Source: Halocatena salina
Lineage (GTDB): Archaea > Halobacteriota > Halobacteria > Halobacteriales > Haloarculaceae
DNA length: 64,000 bases
Direction of reading: 5' to 3'
Assembly (NCBI RefSeq): GCF_023115355.1
Contig: NZ_CP096022.1
Span: forward strand, 62,001 to 126,000
Shown: positions 26,962-35,910 of the stretch, piece after piece
Position numbering within the stretch: position 1 is the first letter of the stretch
Layout of the letters: every line of letters starts with the position of its first letter
Notes under the pieces: generated by a model
What the model saw: the letters and a program-made list of their open reading frames with translations, nothing else
What the model was told of the DNA's origin: nothing
Database searches by the model: none
Program-made: the position numbers and the translations under genes

Positions 26962-26997
26962 CGCGCTCGCCGATCGTTTCCGTCGGTATCCGTTACA

Positions 26998-27004
26998 GGA
27001 GGTG
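26998..27004 (+). promoter_or_regulatory. Strong Shine-Dalgarno site of dctM
   Basis: GGAGGTG lies 8 bases before the ATG at 27013. It fixes the dctM start and shows that this internal cistron is translated by SD pairing, unlike the leaderless first gene of the operon. Confidence 0.6.
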
Positions 27005-27012
27005 CGAGTCTG

Positions 27013-28311
27013 ATGGCTGACGTTGTACTCCTCATGCTGTTTGTCGGCATATTGCTCGCGCTCTATCTGATCGAAGTTCCAGTCGTTTATGCGCTCGGTC
27101 TTACGAGCCTGATTCTGATGTGGACGACATCGATTCCGTTTGAGCCGCTCCTCGTTGCTCAAACCATGGTCCGGGGAAGCAACTCCTTCGTTCTTCTGGC
27201 GATTCCGTTGTTCCTCCAGACGGGACTCTTAATGAACGCTCTCGGTCTCACGGACGTTATCTTCGACTTTGCGAACGCCATTATTGGCCCGATTCGCGGC
27301 GGACTGGCGCACGTAAACATCGTTGCAAGCATTATTTTCTCCGGCATGACAGGAACGGCTGCAGCCGACGCTGCCGGACTCGGTGCGATCGAGTATCGGG
27401 CAATGCGCGATGCGGGCTACGAAAAGGGATTCAGTGTCGCAGTAACTGGCTCATCTTCGATCATCGGACCGATCATTCCGCCAAGCGTCCCGCTGATCAT
27501 TTATGGGGTCATCGCCCAGGTCTCGATCGGGACCCTGTTTATTGCAGGTCTCATACCGGGTCTCGTAATGGGACTTGGCCTCATGATACTCTGCACGTTC
27601 TACGCCAACAGGCACGGGTACGACCGTGGTGACTGGTGGTCTGTCGGTGAGATCGGTCGAACGTGTTATCGGGCACTCCCTGCCCTGGGCACGCCGGTAC
27701 TCATCATCGGCGGGATCTTAGGAGGGCTGTTTACCGCGACGGAAGCGGGAGCGATCGCTCTATTTTACACGATCCTCGTTGGAACTGTCTTCTACGATGC
27801 GCTCAGTTGGGAGGAGTTGGTAACGAGCTTCGAGGACGGGATGACGCGGACGGCGTCGCTCACGTTCATCGTTGCCGCCGCATCGCTCTATGGCTTTCTC
27901 ATCCAACGTGCGCAGCTCCCGGAGGTGTTGGCCCGGGCAGTCATGACAGTCTCGACTGATCCTCTCATCATTATGTTGGTGATTGCTGGCGTGCTGTTCA
28001 TCGTCGGTTTGATGTTGGAAACGATAGCAGCCATTACTATTCTCACGCCAGTCTTCCTGCCGATCATCGAACAGACGGCCATCGATCCGATTTACTTCGG
28101 CGTGGTGATGATTATCACCTTGATGATCGGGCTACTGACGCCACCGTTCGGTGTTATCCTGTTCGTTCTTAACGCAGTCACCGGTGTCTCGCTCGAACGG
28201 ATCACCAGACACATGGTTCCGTTCTACGTTCCGCTTCTTATCGTTCTCTTGCTCACGATCGTGTTCCCGAGTCTCGTGATGTGGCTTCCCCGAACGATGG
28301 GACTCGCGTGA
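27013..28311 (+). CDS. dctM: TRAP transporter large permease (DctM)
   Basis: A 432-residue protein with about 12 hydrophobic segments. DctM signatures: IPLFLQTGLLMNALGLTDVI, FSGMTGTAAADAAGLG, IIPPSVPLIIYGVIA, GGLFTATEAGAIALFY, and the late LTPPFGVILFVLNAVTGV. It is the transport channel of the Na+-driven TRAP system with DctP and DctQ. The substrate is probably a sugar acid given the uxuA and IclR neighbours (inference). The next gene, an SDR, starts 68 bases later on the same strand. Confidence 0.94.
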   Translation: MADVVLLMLFVGILLALYLIEVPVVYALGLTSLILMWTTSIPFEPLLVAQTMVRGSNSFVLLAIPLFLQTGLLMNALGLTDVIFDFANAIIGPIRGGLAHVNIVASIIFSGMTGTAAADAAGLGAIEYRAMRDAGYEKGFSVAVTGSSSIIGPIIPPSVPLIIYGVIAQVSIGTLFIAGLIPGLVMGLGLMILCTFYANRHGYDRGDWWSVGEIGRTCYRALPALGTPVLIIGGILGGLFTATEAGAIALFYTILVGTVFYDALSWEELVTSFEDGMTRTASLTFIVAAASLYGFLIQRAQLPEVLARAVMTVSTDPLIIMLVIAGVLFIVGLMLETIAAITILTPVFLPIIEQTAIDPIYFGVVMIITLMIGLLTPPFGVILFVLNAVTGVSLERITRHMVPFYVPLLIVLLLTIVFPSLVMWLPRTMGLA

Positions 28312-28379
28312 AATCTGCGCAGTCGAACGGTTCCGGGACCACGACGATCACAAGAGTAAGGTGTATCCGATCGTTATCG

Positions 28380-29159
28380 ATGCTGTATATGGTTGATGTA
28401 TCAGATCAGACTGTCAGTGTTTCAGATAAGACAGCGGTCGTCATCGGCGGGACGAGCGGTATCGGCCGCGCGATCGCGTTGGCGTTCGCAAACGATGGTG
28501 CAGACGTGGTTGCAACGAGCCGCCATGAGGATGCGGTTAGCGAAACAGCAGAGGAACTCCGTTCCCGGGGGGCAGCCACAGCAACGATCACCTGTGACGT
28601 TCGGGAGAGAAGTTCCATCGAGCGACTGTACGACACGGCTTCGTCCGACCTGGGTGGCATAGACGTACTGGTAAACTCCGCCGGATCAGTCGCGAAAGCT
28701 CCGATCACGGAGATGGACACAACGGAATGGGAGCGGGACATCGACACGAACCTTTCCGGCGTCTTCAGGGCATGTCAAATTTTCGGGCGCGGAATGGATG
28801 CTGGAAGTATCATCAATATCTCCTCGATGTCCGCGGGACAAGCCCGTGAGCAACGACCGGCCTACTGCGCTGCCAAAAGCGGTGTCAATGGTCTAACGCG
28901 CGCCGCAGCAGCCGACCTCGGTCCAGAAGTGCGTGTGAATGCGATCGAACCCGGATTCGTCGAGACGCCGTTAGCTGGTGATGCCTTCGAAACAGGAACC
29001 GAACTTCGATCCCAGATCGACGAGCGGACCCCTCTCGAACGGGTCGCACAACCGGACGAAATTGCAGGGGCTGCCGTCTATCTCGCAAGCGACGCAGCGG
29101 CGTTCACGACTGGTGAGATCATTACCATCGATGGGGGCTACGACGACAGTTCGCTATGA
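28380..29159 (+). CDS. SDR-family oxidoreductase
   Basis: About 259 residues of a classical short-chain dehydrogenase. The cofactor motif is VVIGGTSGIGRAIA. The catalytic triad lies in INISSMSAGQ (Ser) and YCAAKSG (Tyr, Lys). The C-terminal block is GEIITIDGGYDDS. It resembles gluconate/3-oxoacyl-type SDRs. In this uronate cluster it could replace the missing fructuronate reductase (UxuB) and make mannonate, or oxidise another aldonate; this is inference. The start is MLYM (28380) or MVDV (28389). It converges with the zinc alcohol dehydrogenase and the two genes overlap by 6 bases. Confidence 0.88.
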   Translation: MLYMVDVSDQTVSVSDKTAVVIGGTSGIGRAIALAFANDGADVVATSRHEDAVSETAEELRSRGAATATITCDVRERSSIERLYDTASSDLGGIDVLVNSAGSVAKAPITEMDTTEWERDIDTNLSGVFRACQIFGRGMDAGSIINISSMSAGQAREQRPAYCAAKSGVNGLTRAAAADLGPEVRVNAIEPGFVETPLAGDAFETGTELRSQIDERTPLERVAQPDEIAGAAVYLASDAAAFTTGEIITIDGGYDDSSL

Positions 29160-30203
29160 CTGTCCGTTGACGCGGACGATACCCTTCACGCTCTCCAGTT
29201 CAGCGGCCCGGTCGAACGCTGCGTGCGTATCAGTAAACGGCTGCTCGAAACTCACGATGCCCTCGACATCGATTCGTCCTGTCTGAACCGCTTCGATGGC
29301 ATCCGGATACGTATTGCTGAAACGGAACGATCCTTTCAGATCGTACTCTCCACCGATCAATCCAACGACGTCCGTCGGCAGGGGTGCGTCGAACGGGATT
29401 CCGACGAAAACGATGGTTCCGCCACGTTTGACGCTTGCCGTCGTCTGCTCGATCGCGCTTTCGGCACCGGAGCTTTCGAGGACCACGTCGACCCCGTCCG
29501 CATCGATTCGATCATGAATCACCGCCGCTGGCTCTTCGGAGGAGGCATCGACCGTATGATCGACGCCTCGTTGCTCGGCCAAGTGGAGTTTTTCCGGTAC
29601 GACATCCGTCAGGACGACTTCCGCTGCACCTTGCTCCATGGCGACTTCCGCGACCAGTTGTCCGATCGGACCACCACCTGTAACGAGAACCGTATCACCT
29701 TTGGTAACGTCGGCCCGCTCGCAAGCATGCATCGCAACACTCAGTGGCTCGACTAGTGCCCCCGCCCGAAGAGGGACTGTGTCGGGAAGTGAATACACGT
29801 ATTCCGCTGGCCACGCGACGTACTCTCGGAGCGCCCCGTTGACTGGAGGCGAGGACATGTAACGCATTCGTTCACACAAATGGTACGTATTTTCACCCGA
29901 ACAGTGTGAACAGTCACCACATGGGATTCCGGGCTCGATTGCGACTTGTTCCGATTCGGAAACGGTACTCACCGCACACCCGGTCTCGACTACTGTGCCT
30001 GCCGCTTCGTGGCCCAGAACGTGCGGGAATTCGACGACGTTTCCGCTGTTTTCCCCGTGTTGGTAGTAGTGTACGTCTGATCCACAGATCCCGACGTAAT
30101 CGATCCGGACCAGAACTTCGTCCGCCTCGACAGTTGGGCGGTTTCGCTCGACGAGTGAAAGCTCACCAACGTCCGATAATACACACGTCCGCATACGTAG
30201 CAT
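29154..30203 (-). CDS. Zinc-dependent medium-chain dehydrogenase (sorbitol/idonate type)
   Basis: A 349-residue MDR enzyme. Catalytic zinc ligands: YVGICGSDVHYY (Cys) and HVLGHEAAG (His, Glu). The structural-zinc loop is PCGDCSHCSGENTYHLC, with four Cys. The Rossmann motif is VLVTGGGPIGQLVAEVA, and Asp in VVLTDV suggests NAD preference. HYYQHGENS resembles sorbitol, xylitol and L-idonate dehydrogenases. It probably interconverts a polyol or aldonate with its keto form within sugar-acid catabolism. It faces the SDR gene convergently with a 6-base overlap. MRTCV, three residues in, is an alternative start. Confidence 0.9.
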   Translation of the reverse strand: MLRMRTCVLSDVGELSLVERNRPTVEADEVLVRIDYVGICGSDVHYYQHGENSGNVVEFPHVLGHEAAGTVVETGCAVSTVSESEQVAIEPGIPCGDCSHCSGENTYHLCERMRYMSSPPVNGALREYVAWPAEYVYSLPDTVPLRAGALVEPLSVAMHACERADVTKGDTVLVTGGGPIGQLVAEVAMEQGAAEVVLTDVVPEKLHLAEQRGVDHTVDASSEEPAAVIHDRIDADGVDVVLESSGAESAIEQTTASVKRGGTIVFVGIPFDAPLPTDVVGLIGGEYDLKGSFRFSNTYPDAIEAVQTGRIDVEGIVSFEQPFTDTHAAFDRAAELESVKGIVRVNGQS

Positions 30204-30968
30204 GTTAGCTCATATGTGTTTATGCGTTTTGGTGACGGTCGGTCGAAACCAAGAGCCGATCGGGATGGCCGCCGTACATGATCGTTGGAATCGTTCGGTC
30301 CGAACTGTCTGTTCCTGTGACCGGGTGATCCGACGAATGCTGAACGCCTCGATAAATGGAGTTACATACCGCTACACGAACGTACTGTCGGTACGACCGA
30401 TCACTGATTACCGCTTCGTCTGCATCGCTACTGCCTCGTGGACGGTCTGCGTCTATGAGTGAGAACCAGACGTGTCCGTCGTTCGGTTCCAATCATAGTG
30501 GAACAGTTGTCTTCGGACTAAAACCGGACGCTGAACTGATCGAGAGCAACGCCGCTGGGAACGTCGTTGGATCGACCCATAACACGACCGTTTGTGATTA
30601 CAGATGTACTTTCGTAATGGGATGCGATCGGATTGAGGCCTCTAGCCGATCATCATGTTTTCCAGCGATGCTGACTGTTCATCGAAAGGTTTTGGAAACA
30701 TCCCACTGGAGCGCTGCTACCTCCGACTCCCGAGTACGAGAATCGGTGTGTAATTTCGACACTCGATACTGCACAGTAGATCCGCGGAGAAGTAGTGTAA
30801 CGCTTCGAATCAGAGACTTCATAATTATGACCATAAAATTGAATCATACGGTGTATGATCCCTACTCAACGACGATATGACGGTGATGGTTACATCTCAA
30901 TTACTATTTAAAATATGGATTAAACTATCGTAGCTCCGAGTACCTGCTTATCGATCCATCTACAAGAC
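30204..30968. other. Gene-poor region
   Basis: No gene is supported in these 765 bases. Open frames of up to about 170 codons exist on both strands but are rich in Cys, Ser and Arg, lack acidic bias and overlap each other. The 3' part (about 30820-30930) is AT-rich. Confidence 0.5.
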
Positions 30969-31345
30969 TCAAAAGAAGAGAGCGAAGATCACGATCAGAC
31001 CGTGGAGATGATCGGGGTAAGCAACCAGAGAACGACGACTCGACCCGTGGCAACCCGATCGAGCAGAACGGGCGGTTTCGTGAGTATCTCTTGGGGGATC
31101 TTCTTCCCCGATTTTCGGAACTTCGATGGACGGACGCTCGTCGCTTCTGTGAGGGTGACGGCGCGACTCGATCGGCCTCACCCCAAGCCGATGATACACG
31201 ACGTCGTGCTCACGACGAGACTTGCCGGAATCCCGAGATACGATAAACACGTGATGATCGGAAGATCAGTCAGCCCTTCACCGATGGTATCGAGCGTTCG
31301 ACGCGCGATCGTGAAGCTACCGAGACCGATCGCTGCGATCGCCAG
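30969..31345 (-). pseudogene. C-terminal remnant of a Pit-type phosphate permease
   Basis: The minus strand reads LAIAAIGLGSFTIARRTLDT, GEGLTDLP, then YLGIPASLVVSTTSCIIGLG, a stop TGA where the family has Trp (GLGWGR), then GRSSRAVTLTEATS and GRVVVLWLLTPIIST. After a further shift it ends LIVIFALFF. This is the C-terminal half of the inorganic phosphate transporter (PiT) family with its late GR-rich loop. The nonsense change, a frameshift and loss of the N-terminus make it non-functional. The N-terminal side joins abruptly to a butanediol dehydrogenase fragment. Confidence 0.7.
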
Positions 31346-31562
31346 CGAATTCGTGACCCATCGGTACAAGTGCTACCTCACCAGTCACAGGATGGGGTGT
31401 CTCGTCCGGAATAAATATCGGCCCGGCCACGTATTCGTGTGGATTCGATCCACAAACACCAGCTGACCCCAGATCGACCCGTACGTTGCTCTCCTTTACT
31501 TCCTGACGATCGATCTCTTCGATCCGTTGATCCTCCTGTCCATAGAACATTGTGGCTTTCAC
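31341..31562 (-). pseudogene. N-terminal remnant of 2,3-butanediol-type zinc dehydrogenase
   Basis: From ATG at 31562 the frame reads MKATMFYGQEDQRIEEIDRQ, then GSAGVCGSNPHEYVAGP, FIPDETPHPVTG and VPMGHEFAG. This matches the start of 2,3-butanediol/threonine-type MDR dehydrogenases (GICGSDLHEY...GHEFxG). The catalytic-zinc Asp has become Asn (CGSNPHEY). After GHEFAG the similarity stops and the sequence passes in another frame into the Pit remnant. The bases around 31341-31345 mark a deletion junction. The fragment cannot form an enzyme. Confidence 0.75.
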
Positions 31563-32054
31563 CCCCGCTGATTTAATGAGCGTTGAAAAAGCTGCTGCAT
31601 GCTATCGCTGGCGGATGACCCAATCGAGTCTTTCGGTCGAAACACGGCTCCATTCAACTATGAATAGTAAGTTAATATGGGTAATATGCTGCGATGTGCA
31701 GATGTTTATGTCAACTCCTGAAACAGCTATTCATACCCCTAGCTTTTTTCTTTAACTATATCATGTAGCTCTACACCTGATTATCCACATCTTTATCACT
31801 GTCTGACGTGATATACTACCTATCAGAAAATAATATCTTCCTTGTTACGTCGGCGACTTGACTGTCGTTTTGAGCCTCATCGCCGGACTGATGCAAAACA
31901 AGGTGTATTTTCTTCCGAGCCGATGACCGCAGTGGCTCTCGGCACCCTTATCGATCCGTGAGGGATGGGAGTCGTTCGACTCCCACATGGGGGGATCCGT
32001 ACTGCCGCTTGATTTTGACGGATCGTTCCAGACCGGCCGAGAACCACTAGTGTA
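31563..32054. other. Intergenic region with one strong hairpin
   Basis: No gene is supported. The first half (about 31650-31830) is AT-rich. The second half contains a perfect hairpin at 31967-31984 and short open frames on both strands without recognisable domains. Confidence 0.45.
31967..31984. repeat. Perfect hairpin GGGAGTCGTTCGACTCCC
   Basis: The 18 bases read the same on both strands, so the RNA can form a GC-rich stem closed by a short loop. It lies outside any gene I recognise. It could be a transcript end, a small structured RNA or a relic of a mobile element end. Confidence 0.5.
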
Positions 32055-32276
32055 ATGAACGCTATCGATACGAACGATCCTGCCACCGTGTATCGGTTTC
32101 CGCCGCCGACCTTCCGTCGGATCTCCCGCGTAGGTCGCCGTCTCATATTGCTTTTGCTGTCCGTTGCCGGGGTTATATACTTTAGTGGTGAGCCAGCACC
32201 GATAGCAACGACATCCATCGTCCCAGGAGGGTCGCTCTCATCGCGCCCGTATGGACGGAACCCCAACTTACGTTAG
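32055..32276 (+). CDS. Possible small membrane protein
   Basis: A 73-residue frame starting MNAIDTNDPATVYRF. It has a basic stretch (RRISRVGRR) just before one hydrophobic segment (LILLLLSVAGVIYF), the usual positive-inside pattern. No family is recognised. It lies 23 bases before the YdjM-like gene and could be co-transcribed with it. A longer frame runs antisense to it, so the call is weak. Confidence 0.3.
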   Translation: MNAIDTNDPATVYRFPPPTFRRISRVGRRLILLLLSVAGVIYFSGEPAPIATTSIVPGGSLSSRPYGRNPNLR

Positions 32277-32299
32277 AACGTCGATCCAACGGGACCTTC

Positions 32300-32740
32300 A
32301 TGGAGATCGGACGACTATTGTTTCTCACTCAAGCGTTGGCTACTCACGCCATCGTCGGCTACGCTCTCGTTCGAGGGTTCACAGGGATCGATCCTCGGAT
32401 CGGGGCGCTCATGGGCATCGCTCCGGACGTGGATTTCTGTTTTCCCTCGGAGTGGGGCTGGCCGTTCGTACACCGTGGAATCACCCATACACCCCTGTTC
32501 GCGCTGGCGGTCGTCCTCAGCGTCTACGCCGTCCGTCAAGAGCGTGCACTCGAACGTGCCGTGGGGCTAGCGATCGGTTCCCATCTCGCTATCGATTCGC
32601 TATCACCGAAGGGAATCGACTGGTTGTTTCCGTTCCAGACTGCTATAAGCCCTGAACTTCCCGTTCACGGACCGATTGCGACAGTCTTGCTCTGGACAGT
32701 GTCGATCGGTATCATCCTGTTTCAGGAGGACCTCCCGTGA
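32300..32740 (+). CDS. YdjM/DUF457-like membrane-bound metal-dependent hydrolase
   Basis: A 146-residue membrane protein. Diagnostic motifs: LATHAIVGYAL, MGIAPDVDFCF, VHRGITHTPLFALAV and SHLAIDSLSPKGIDWLFPF. The His and Asp residues in HA, PDVD, HRGITH and SHLAID are the conserved potential metal ligands of the LexA-binding/YdjM-type family. Three to four hydrophobic segments are visible. Cellular role is poorly known; it has been linked to membrane lipid or phospho-substrate hydrolysis. It is convergent with the zinc-ribbon gene downstream of the first formate dehydrogenase operon. Confidence 0.85.
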   Translation: MEIGRLLFLTQALATHAIVGYALVRGFTGIDPRIGALMGIAPDVDFCFPSEWGWPFVHRGITHTPLFALAVVLSVYAVRQERALERAVGLAIGSHLAIDSLSPKGIDWLFPFQTAISPELPVHGPIATVLLWTVSIGIILFQEDLP

Positions 32741-32799
32741 TCTCCCTCAGAGCCGCCCTCAGATTCGATCAGCCATCGTTCGGTCGGGAACGGGATGGT

Positions 32800-33078
32800 T
32801 CACGCCGCCGGGCCTTCTTTCGGGTACTCCTCCGTTATGATGTTAGAGACGATCGCGAACCCAGCCATGACCAGCACGAACAGCAGATTGAACCGTGCGT
32901 TCGGCGTGATCTGTTTGCGCCGGAAGAGTTGACTTTCACACTGGGGACAGATCGTCCCCGAGGTATCGAACTCCGTTTTACACACCGTGCATTCGTGGAC
33001 GGTTCGCTTGTGGCTACCGATGCCGACGGGCGTCGGATCGAGTCCAACGAGGCGCTTGAGTGTTATCGTTCGATCCAT
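32800..33078 (-). CDS. Small zinc-ribbon membrane protein
   Basis: A 92-residue protein. A zinc ribbon (VHECTVCKTEFDTSG then CPQCES; two CxxC knuckles) occupies residues about 25-50, and a single hydrophobic segment (LLFVLVMAGFAIVSNII) lies at about 63-80. It is the last gene on the strand carrying the first formate dehydrogenase operon, 75 bases after the PRC-barrel-like gene. Function unknown; a membrane-tethered zinc ribbon could be a small regulatory or assembly factor. Confidence 0.7.
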   Translation of the reverse strand: MDRTITLKRLVGLDPTPVGIGSHKRTVHECTVCKTEFDTSGTICPQCESQLFRRKQITPNARFNLLFVLVMAGFAIVSNIITEEYPKEGPAA

Positions 33079-33153
33079 ACTCGCTGTTCTTCAGAAACGT
33101 ACTTAGTTGTTGGCCGGAACCGACGGAGGACTAGAAATCCGGGTACTATCCGA

Positions 33154-33489
33154 TCACAGCTCGGATGGATCGTCGTGACTCTCCTGTTCTGGAATTTCCT
33201 CGTAGGTCACCGACTCGTGTTCGGCTTCGGCAGCATAGGTCGGCCAGAAATGGATTTCCTCGTCAGTTACGCCCGCCACTGAGGCCCTGGCCGCTCCTGC
33301 GAGATACTCCCCTCGGTCTTTGACCCCCGTTATCTCGGAAATATTCATATCGCTGTGAAGCTCAGGATCGATGTCGTCCGCCAGACTGATGTAAAGCGTC
33401 GGACCGTCCATTCCTCGCAGTGTCCCGATCCGATGTTCTTCAGCAGTGTAGATGGGCTTGCCGATGTCGTCTTCGGTTAGGTTGCTCAT
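33154..33489 (-). CDS. PRC-barrel-like protein downstream of formate dehydrogenase
   Basis: A 111-residue acidic protein. MSNLTEDDIGKPIYTAEEHR and IGTLRGMDGPTLYISLADDI resemble the PRC-barrel fold (G..V.....IG.V..) found as small haloarchaeal proteins. The C-terminal half is acidic and lacks recognisable motifs. It starts 69 bases after the FdhA stop on the same strand and is probably part of that operon. A role as an adaptor or stability factor is only a guess. Confidence 0.65.
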   Translation of the reverse strand: MSNLTEDDIGKPIYTAEEHRIGTLRGMDGPTLYISLADDIDPELHSDMNISEITGVKDRGEYLAGAARASVAGVTDEEIHFWPTYAAEAEHESVTYEEIPEQESHDDPSEL

Positions 33490-33558
33490 GATGGGTGACT
33501 AGCGATGGGACGGCATAACTATCGTCCTTGCCGTCCGAACACAGGTGTTGCTCTCCGT

Positions 33559-35910
33559 TCAATCGTCCGCTGCGGTCGATCGCTCTTCTTCGGAACCGGG
33601 AACGGCCGAAGCAGGTGTATCGGTATCCGATCCAGCTACCGAGATCTGCACGTCTGTCACTTTGTACTCGGGGGATCGACTGGGTCCATCGAGCGGCTTT
33701 TCTTTTGTCAGGTTGTTCGCCCCACCGTCGAGATAGTGCATCGGAATGAAGATTTCCCCCGGACTCGGTCGGGATGTGATCTCGGCCATCGCCTGTGTTT
33801 CTCCGTGACGCGACGTGATGTCGAGCGTATCACCGTTCGAAACACCGTACTCTTCTGCGGTCTCCGGATGAATCTCCACGAAACTCCTGTTGCTGTAGGA
33901 CACGTCTCCGGGTTCCCGAAACGTCATCGTACCGGTGTGATACTGATACAGTACGCGTCCAGAAGTCATCACCAGCGGATAGTCGTCGTCCGGCGTTTCG
34001 GACGGTTCGACGGTGTCTGCGGGATGCATGTGTGCAAGTCCGTCCGAGGTCTGAAACTGATCTGCGTACGTGTAGGGTGTACCGGGATGGTCCTCGTCCC
34101 ACACTGGCCACTGAAGCCCGCCCTCTTCACCGAGATCTTCAAGACGTTCGTGGGTGATCCCGGCATAAATCGGGGTGAGATCGTTGATCTCCTCCATGAT
34201 GTCGCTCGCGTGTGAAAACTCCCAGTCGTATCCGAATCGCTTTGCGAGTGCTTGAGTTATTTTCCAATCTGGCTTAACGTTCCCGATCGGATCGATTGCT
34301 CGTTTGACCAGCTGTACGTGACGAGTTGAGGCCGTATACGTCCCGTTCGACTCCAGTGAAGATGTCGCGGGCAACACCACGTCGGCGTACTCGGCGGTGT
34401 CGGTCAGGAAGATGTCCTGTACCGCGAGGAAATCGAGTGTTTCGAGCACCTCACGCGCGTGGCCGATGTTTGGTTCGGAGATCAGGGGATTCTCGCCCTG
34501 AATGAACATCCCCTTGAGATCGTCCTGTTCGGCTGCGAGGAACATGTCTGTAATCCTGAAACCTTCTTTATCAGGCATTTCCTCGACATCCATATTGTAC
34601 GCGTCAGCGAATTTTTTCCGGTTCTCCTCATCGGTGACGGGTTGATAGCCGGGGAAGTTGTTTGGGATCGGCCCCATATCCCCCCCGCCGCCTTGCACGT
34701 TGTTCTGTCCTCGAAACGGTGACAGACCGGATGTCGGAGTGCCGATGTGACCGGTGATCAGCGCGAGGTTCGCCATCGCGTAGATGTTTTCCGTTCCATG
34801 GGAGTGTTCGGCCAGTCCGAGCGTCCAGCAAAACACACACGAGTCGGCCGTAGCGATCGTTTCGGCCGCGTTTTTTAACTCCTCGGGGGGGACTCCCACT
34901 TTCTCCTCGACGAACTCCGGTGTGAATTTCTCGACAGTCTCTGCCACTTGGTCGAAGCCGGTGGTTCGCTCGTCGATGAACGCCTCGTCGTGCAGATCGT
35001 TGGTGATGATGTGTCTGATCAACCCGTTGATCCACGTGTTGTCGTAGCCGGGTTCGATGCGAGAGTACTGGTCCGCGTACTCGGCCATCTGAATCTCCCG
35101 CGGATCGAAGACGAGGAGATCAGCGTCGTCGTCTTTGACGTTCTGTTTGATCTTTGTCGCGATGACCGGATGGGCCTCGGTCGTGTTCGAGCCGGTGATC
35201 AGATAACAGTCGGTCTCTTCGAGCGCCTCGATCCCAACCGAGGCAGCACCGAATCCGACGGTGCTGGAGAGTCCTGAGACCGTCGCTGCGTGACACAAAC
35301 GATTGCAGTTGTCGATGTTGTTCGTCCCGATCACTTCCCGGGCGAACCGCTGCATCACGTAGTTGGCTTCGTTGGTGGCCTTCGATGATGCGACCAGTCC
35401 GAGTGCGTCCGGTCCGTACTCCTCTCTGATACCATCGAGATCGTCCACGACGCGGTTGAGCGCTTCGTCCCACGACGCTTCACGGAACTCGCCGTCGTCT
35501 TTCACGAGCGGTTGAGTCAGTCGATCTTCGTCGGTGACGTACGAATGTGAAAATTTCCCTTTTACACAGGTTGAGATGCCGTTAATTGGTGCTTTTTCGG
35601 GATTCGGGCGCGTACCGAGAACCGTACCATCCTTCGAGAGGACATCGAACCGACAGCCGACCGCGCAGTACTCGCAGGTCGTGTCGGTGACATCGATATC
35701 GTTGAGTTGGTAATCGCTCACCGCGTCCGCAAGGGAGAACAGTCGACCCTCTGAGATGGCATTCCCCATGAATCCGGAGAACTCGTGTTCGAACGGGCGA
35801 ACTATCCGCTCGTTTGCGCCCTTTTTCACCCGTTCACCGGCTCTTTCTTTCGCACGAGCCATAAAGCCCGCGACGCCCTGCTGTTCGGTCTCTCGTGTTT
35901 CGTTGCTCAT
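33559..35910 (-). CDS. fdhA: Formate dehydrogenase catalytic subunit, copy 1
   Basis: A 783-residue molybdopterin enzyme. An N-terminal 4Fe-4S site uses Cys79, Cys82, Cys86 and Cys115 (CEYCAVGC; STCVKGKF). Lys in CVKGKF is the conserved electron-path residue. The active-site Cys206 lies in NRLCHAATVSGL, where Cys replaces selenocysteine and is followed by the conserved His. The family block QNNVQGGGGDMGP and molydopterin-binding C-terminal domain (YPLVMTSGRVLYQYHTG) are present. An unusual 70-residue basic/amphipathic N-terminal extension (GVAGFMARAKERAGERVKKG) recurs in copy 2. There is no Tat signal, so it is cytoplasmic. Its ATG overlaps the stop of the ferredoxin-type subunit by 4 bases. 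Confidence 0.95.
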   Translation of the reverse strand: MSNETRETEQQGVAGFMARAKERAGERVKKGANERIVRPFEHEFSGFMGNAISEGRLFSLADAVSDYQLNDIDVTDTTCEYCAVGCRFDVLSKDGTVLGTRPNPEKAPINGISTCVKGKFSHSYVTDEDRLTQPLVKDDGEFREASWDEALNRVVDDLDGIREEYGPDALGLVASSKATNEANYVMQRFAREVIGTNNIDNCNRLCHAATVSGLSSTVGFGAASVGIEALEETDCYLITGSNTTEAHPVIATKIKQNVKDDDADLLVFDPREIQMAEYADQYSRIEPGYDNTWINGLIRHIITNDLHDEAFIDERTTGFDQVAETVEKFTPEFVEEKVGVPPEELKNAAETIATADSCVFCWTLGLAEHSHGTENIYAMANLALITGHIGTPTSGLSPFRGQNNVQGGGGDMGPIPNNFPGYQPVTDEENRKKFADAYNMDVEEMPDKEGFRITDMFLAAEQDDLKGMFIQGENPLISEPNIGHAREVLETLDFLAVQDIFLTDTAEYADVVLPATSSLESNGTYTASTRHVQLVKRAIDPIGNVKPDWKITQALAKRFGYDWEFSHASDIMEEINDLTPIYAGITHERLEDLGEEGGLQWPVWDEDHPGTPYTYADQFQTSDGLAHMHPADTVEPSETPDDDYPLVMTSGRVLYQYHTGTMTFREPGDVSYSNRSFVEIHPETAEEYGVSNGDTLDITSRHGETQAMAEITSRPSPGEIFIPMHYLDGGANNLTKEKPLDGPSRSPEYKVTDVQISVAGSDTDTPASAVPGSEEERSTAADD

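Noticed and set aside
30356-30880. 174-codon frame on the plus strand
   Set aside because: Cys/Ser-rich with no acidic bias, overlapped by other open frames and with no recognisable domain.
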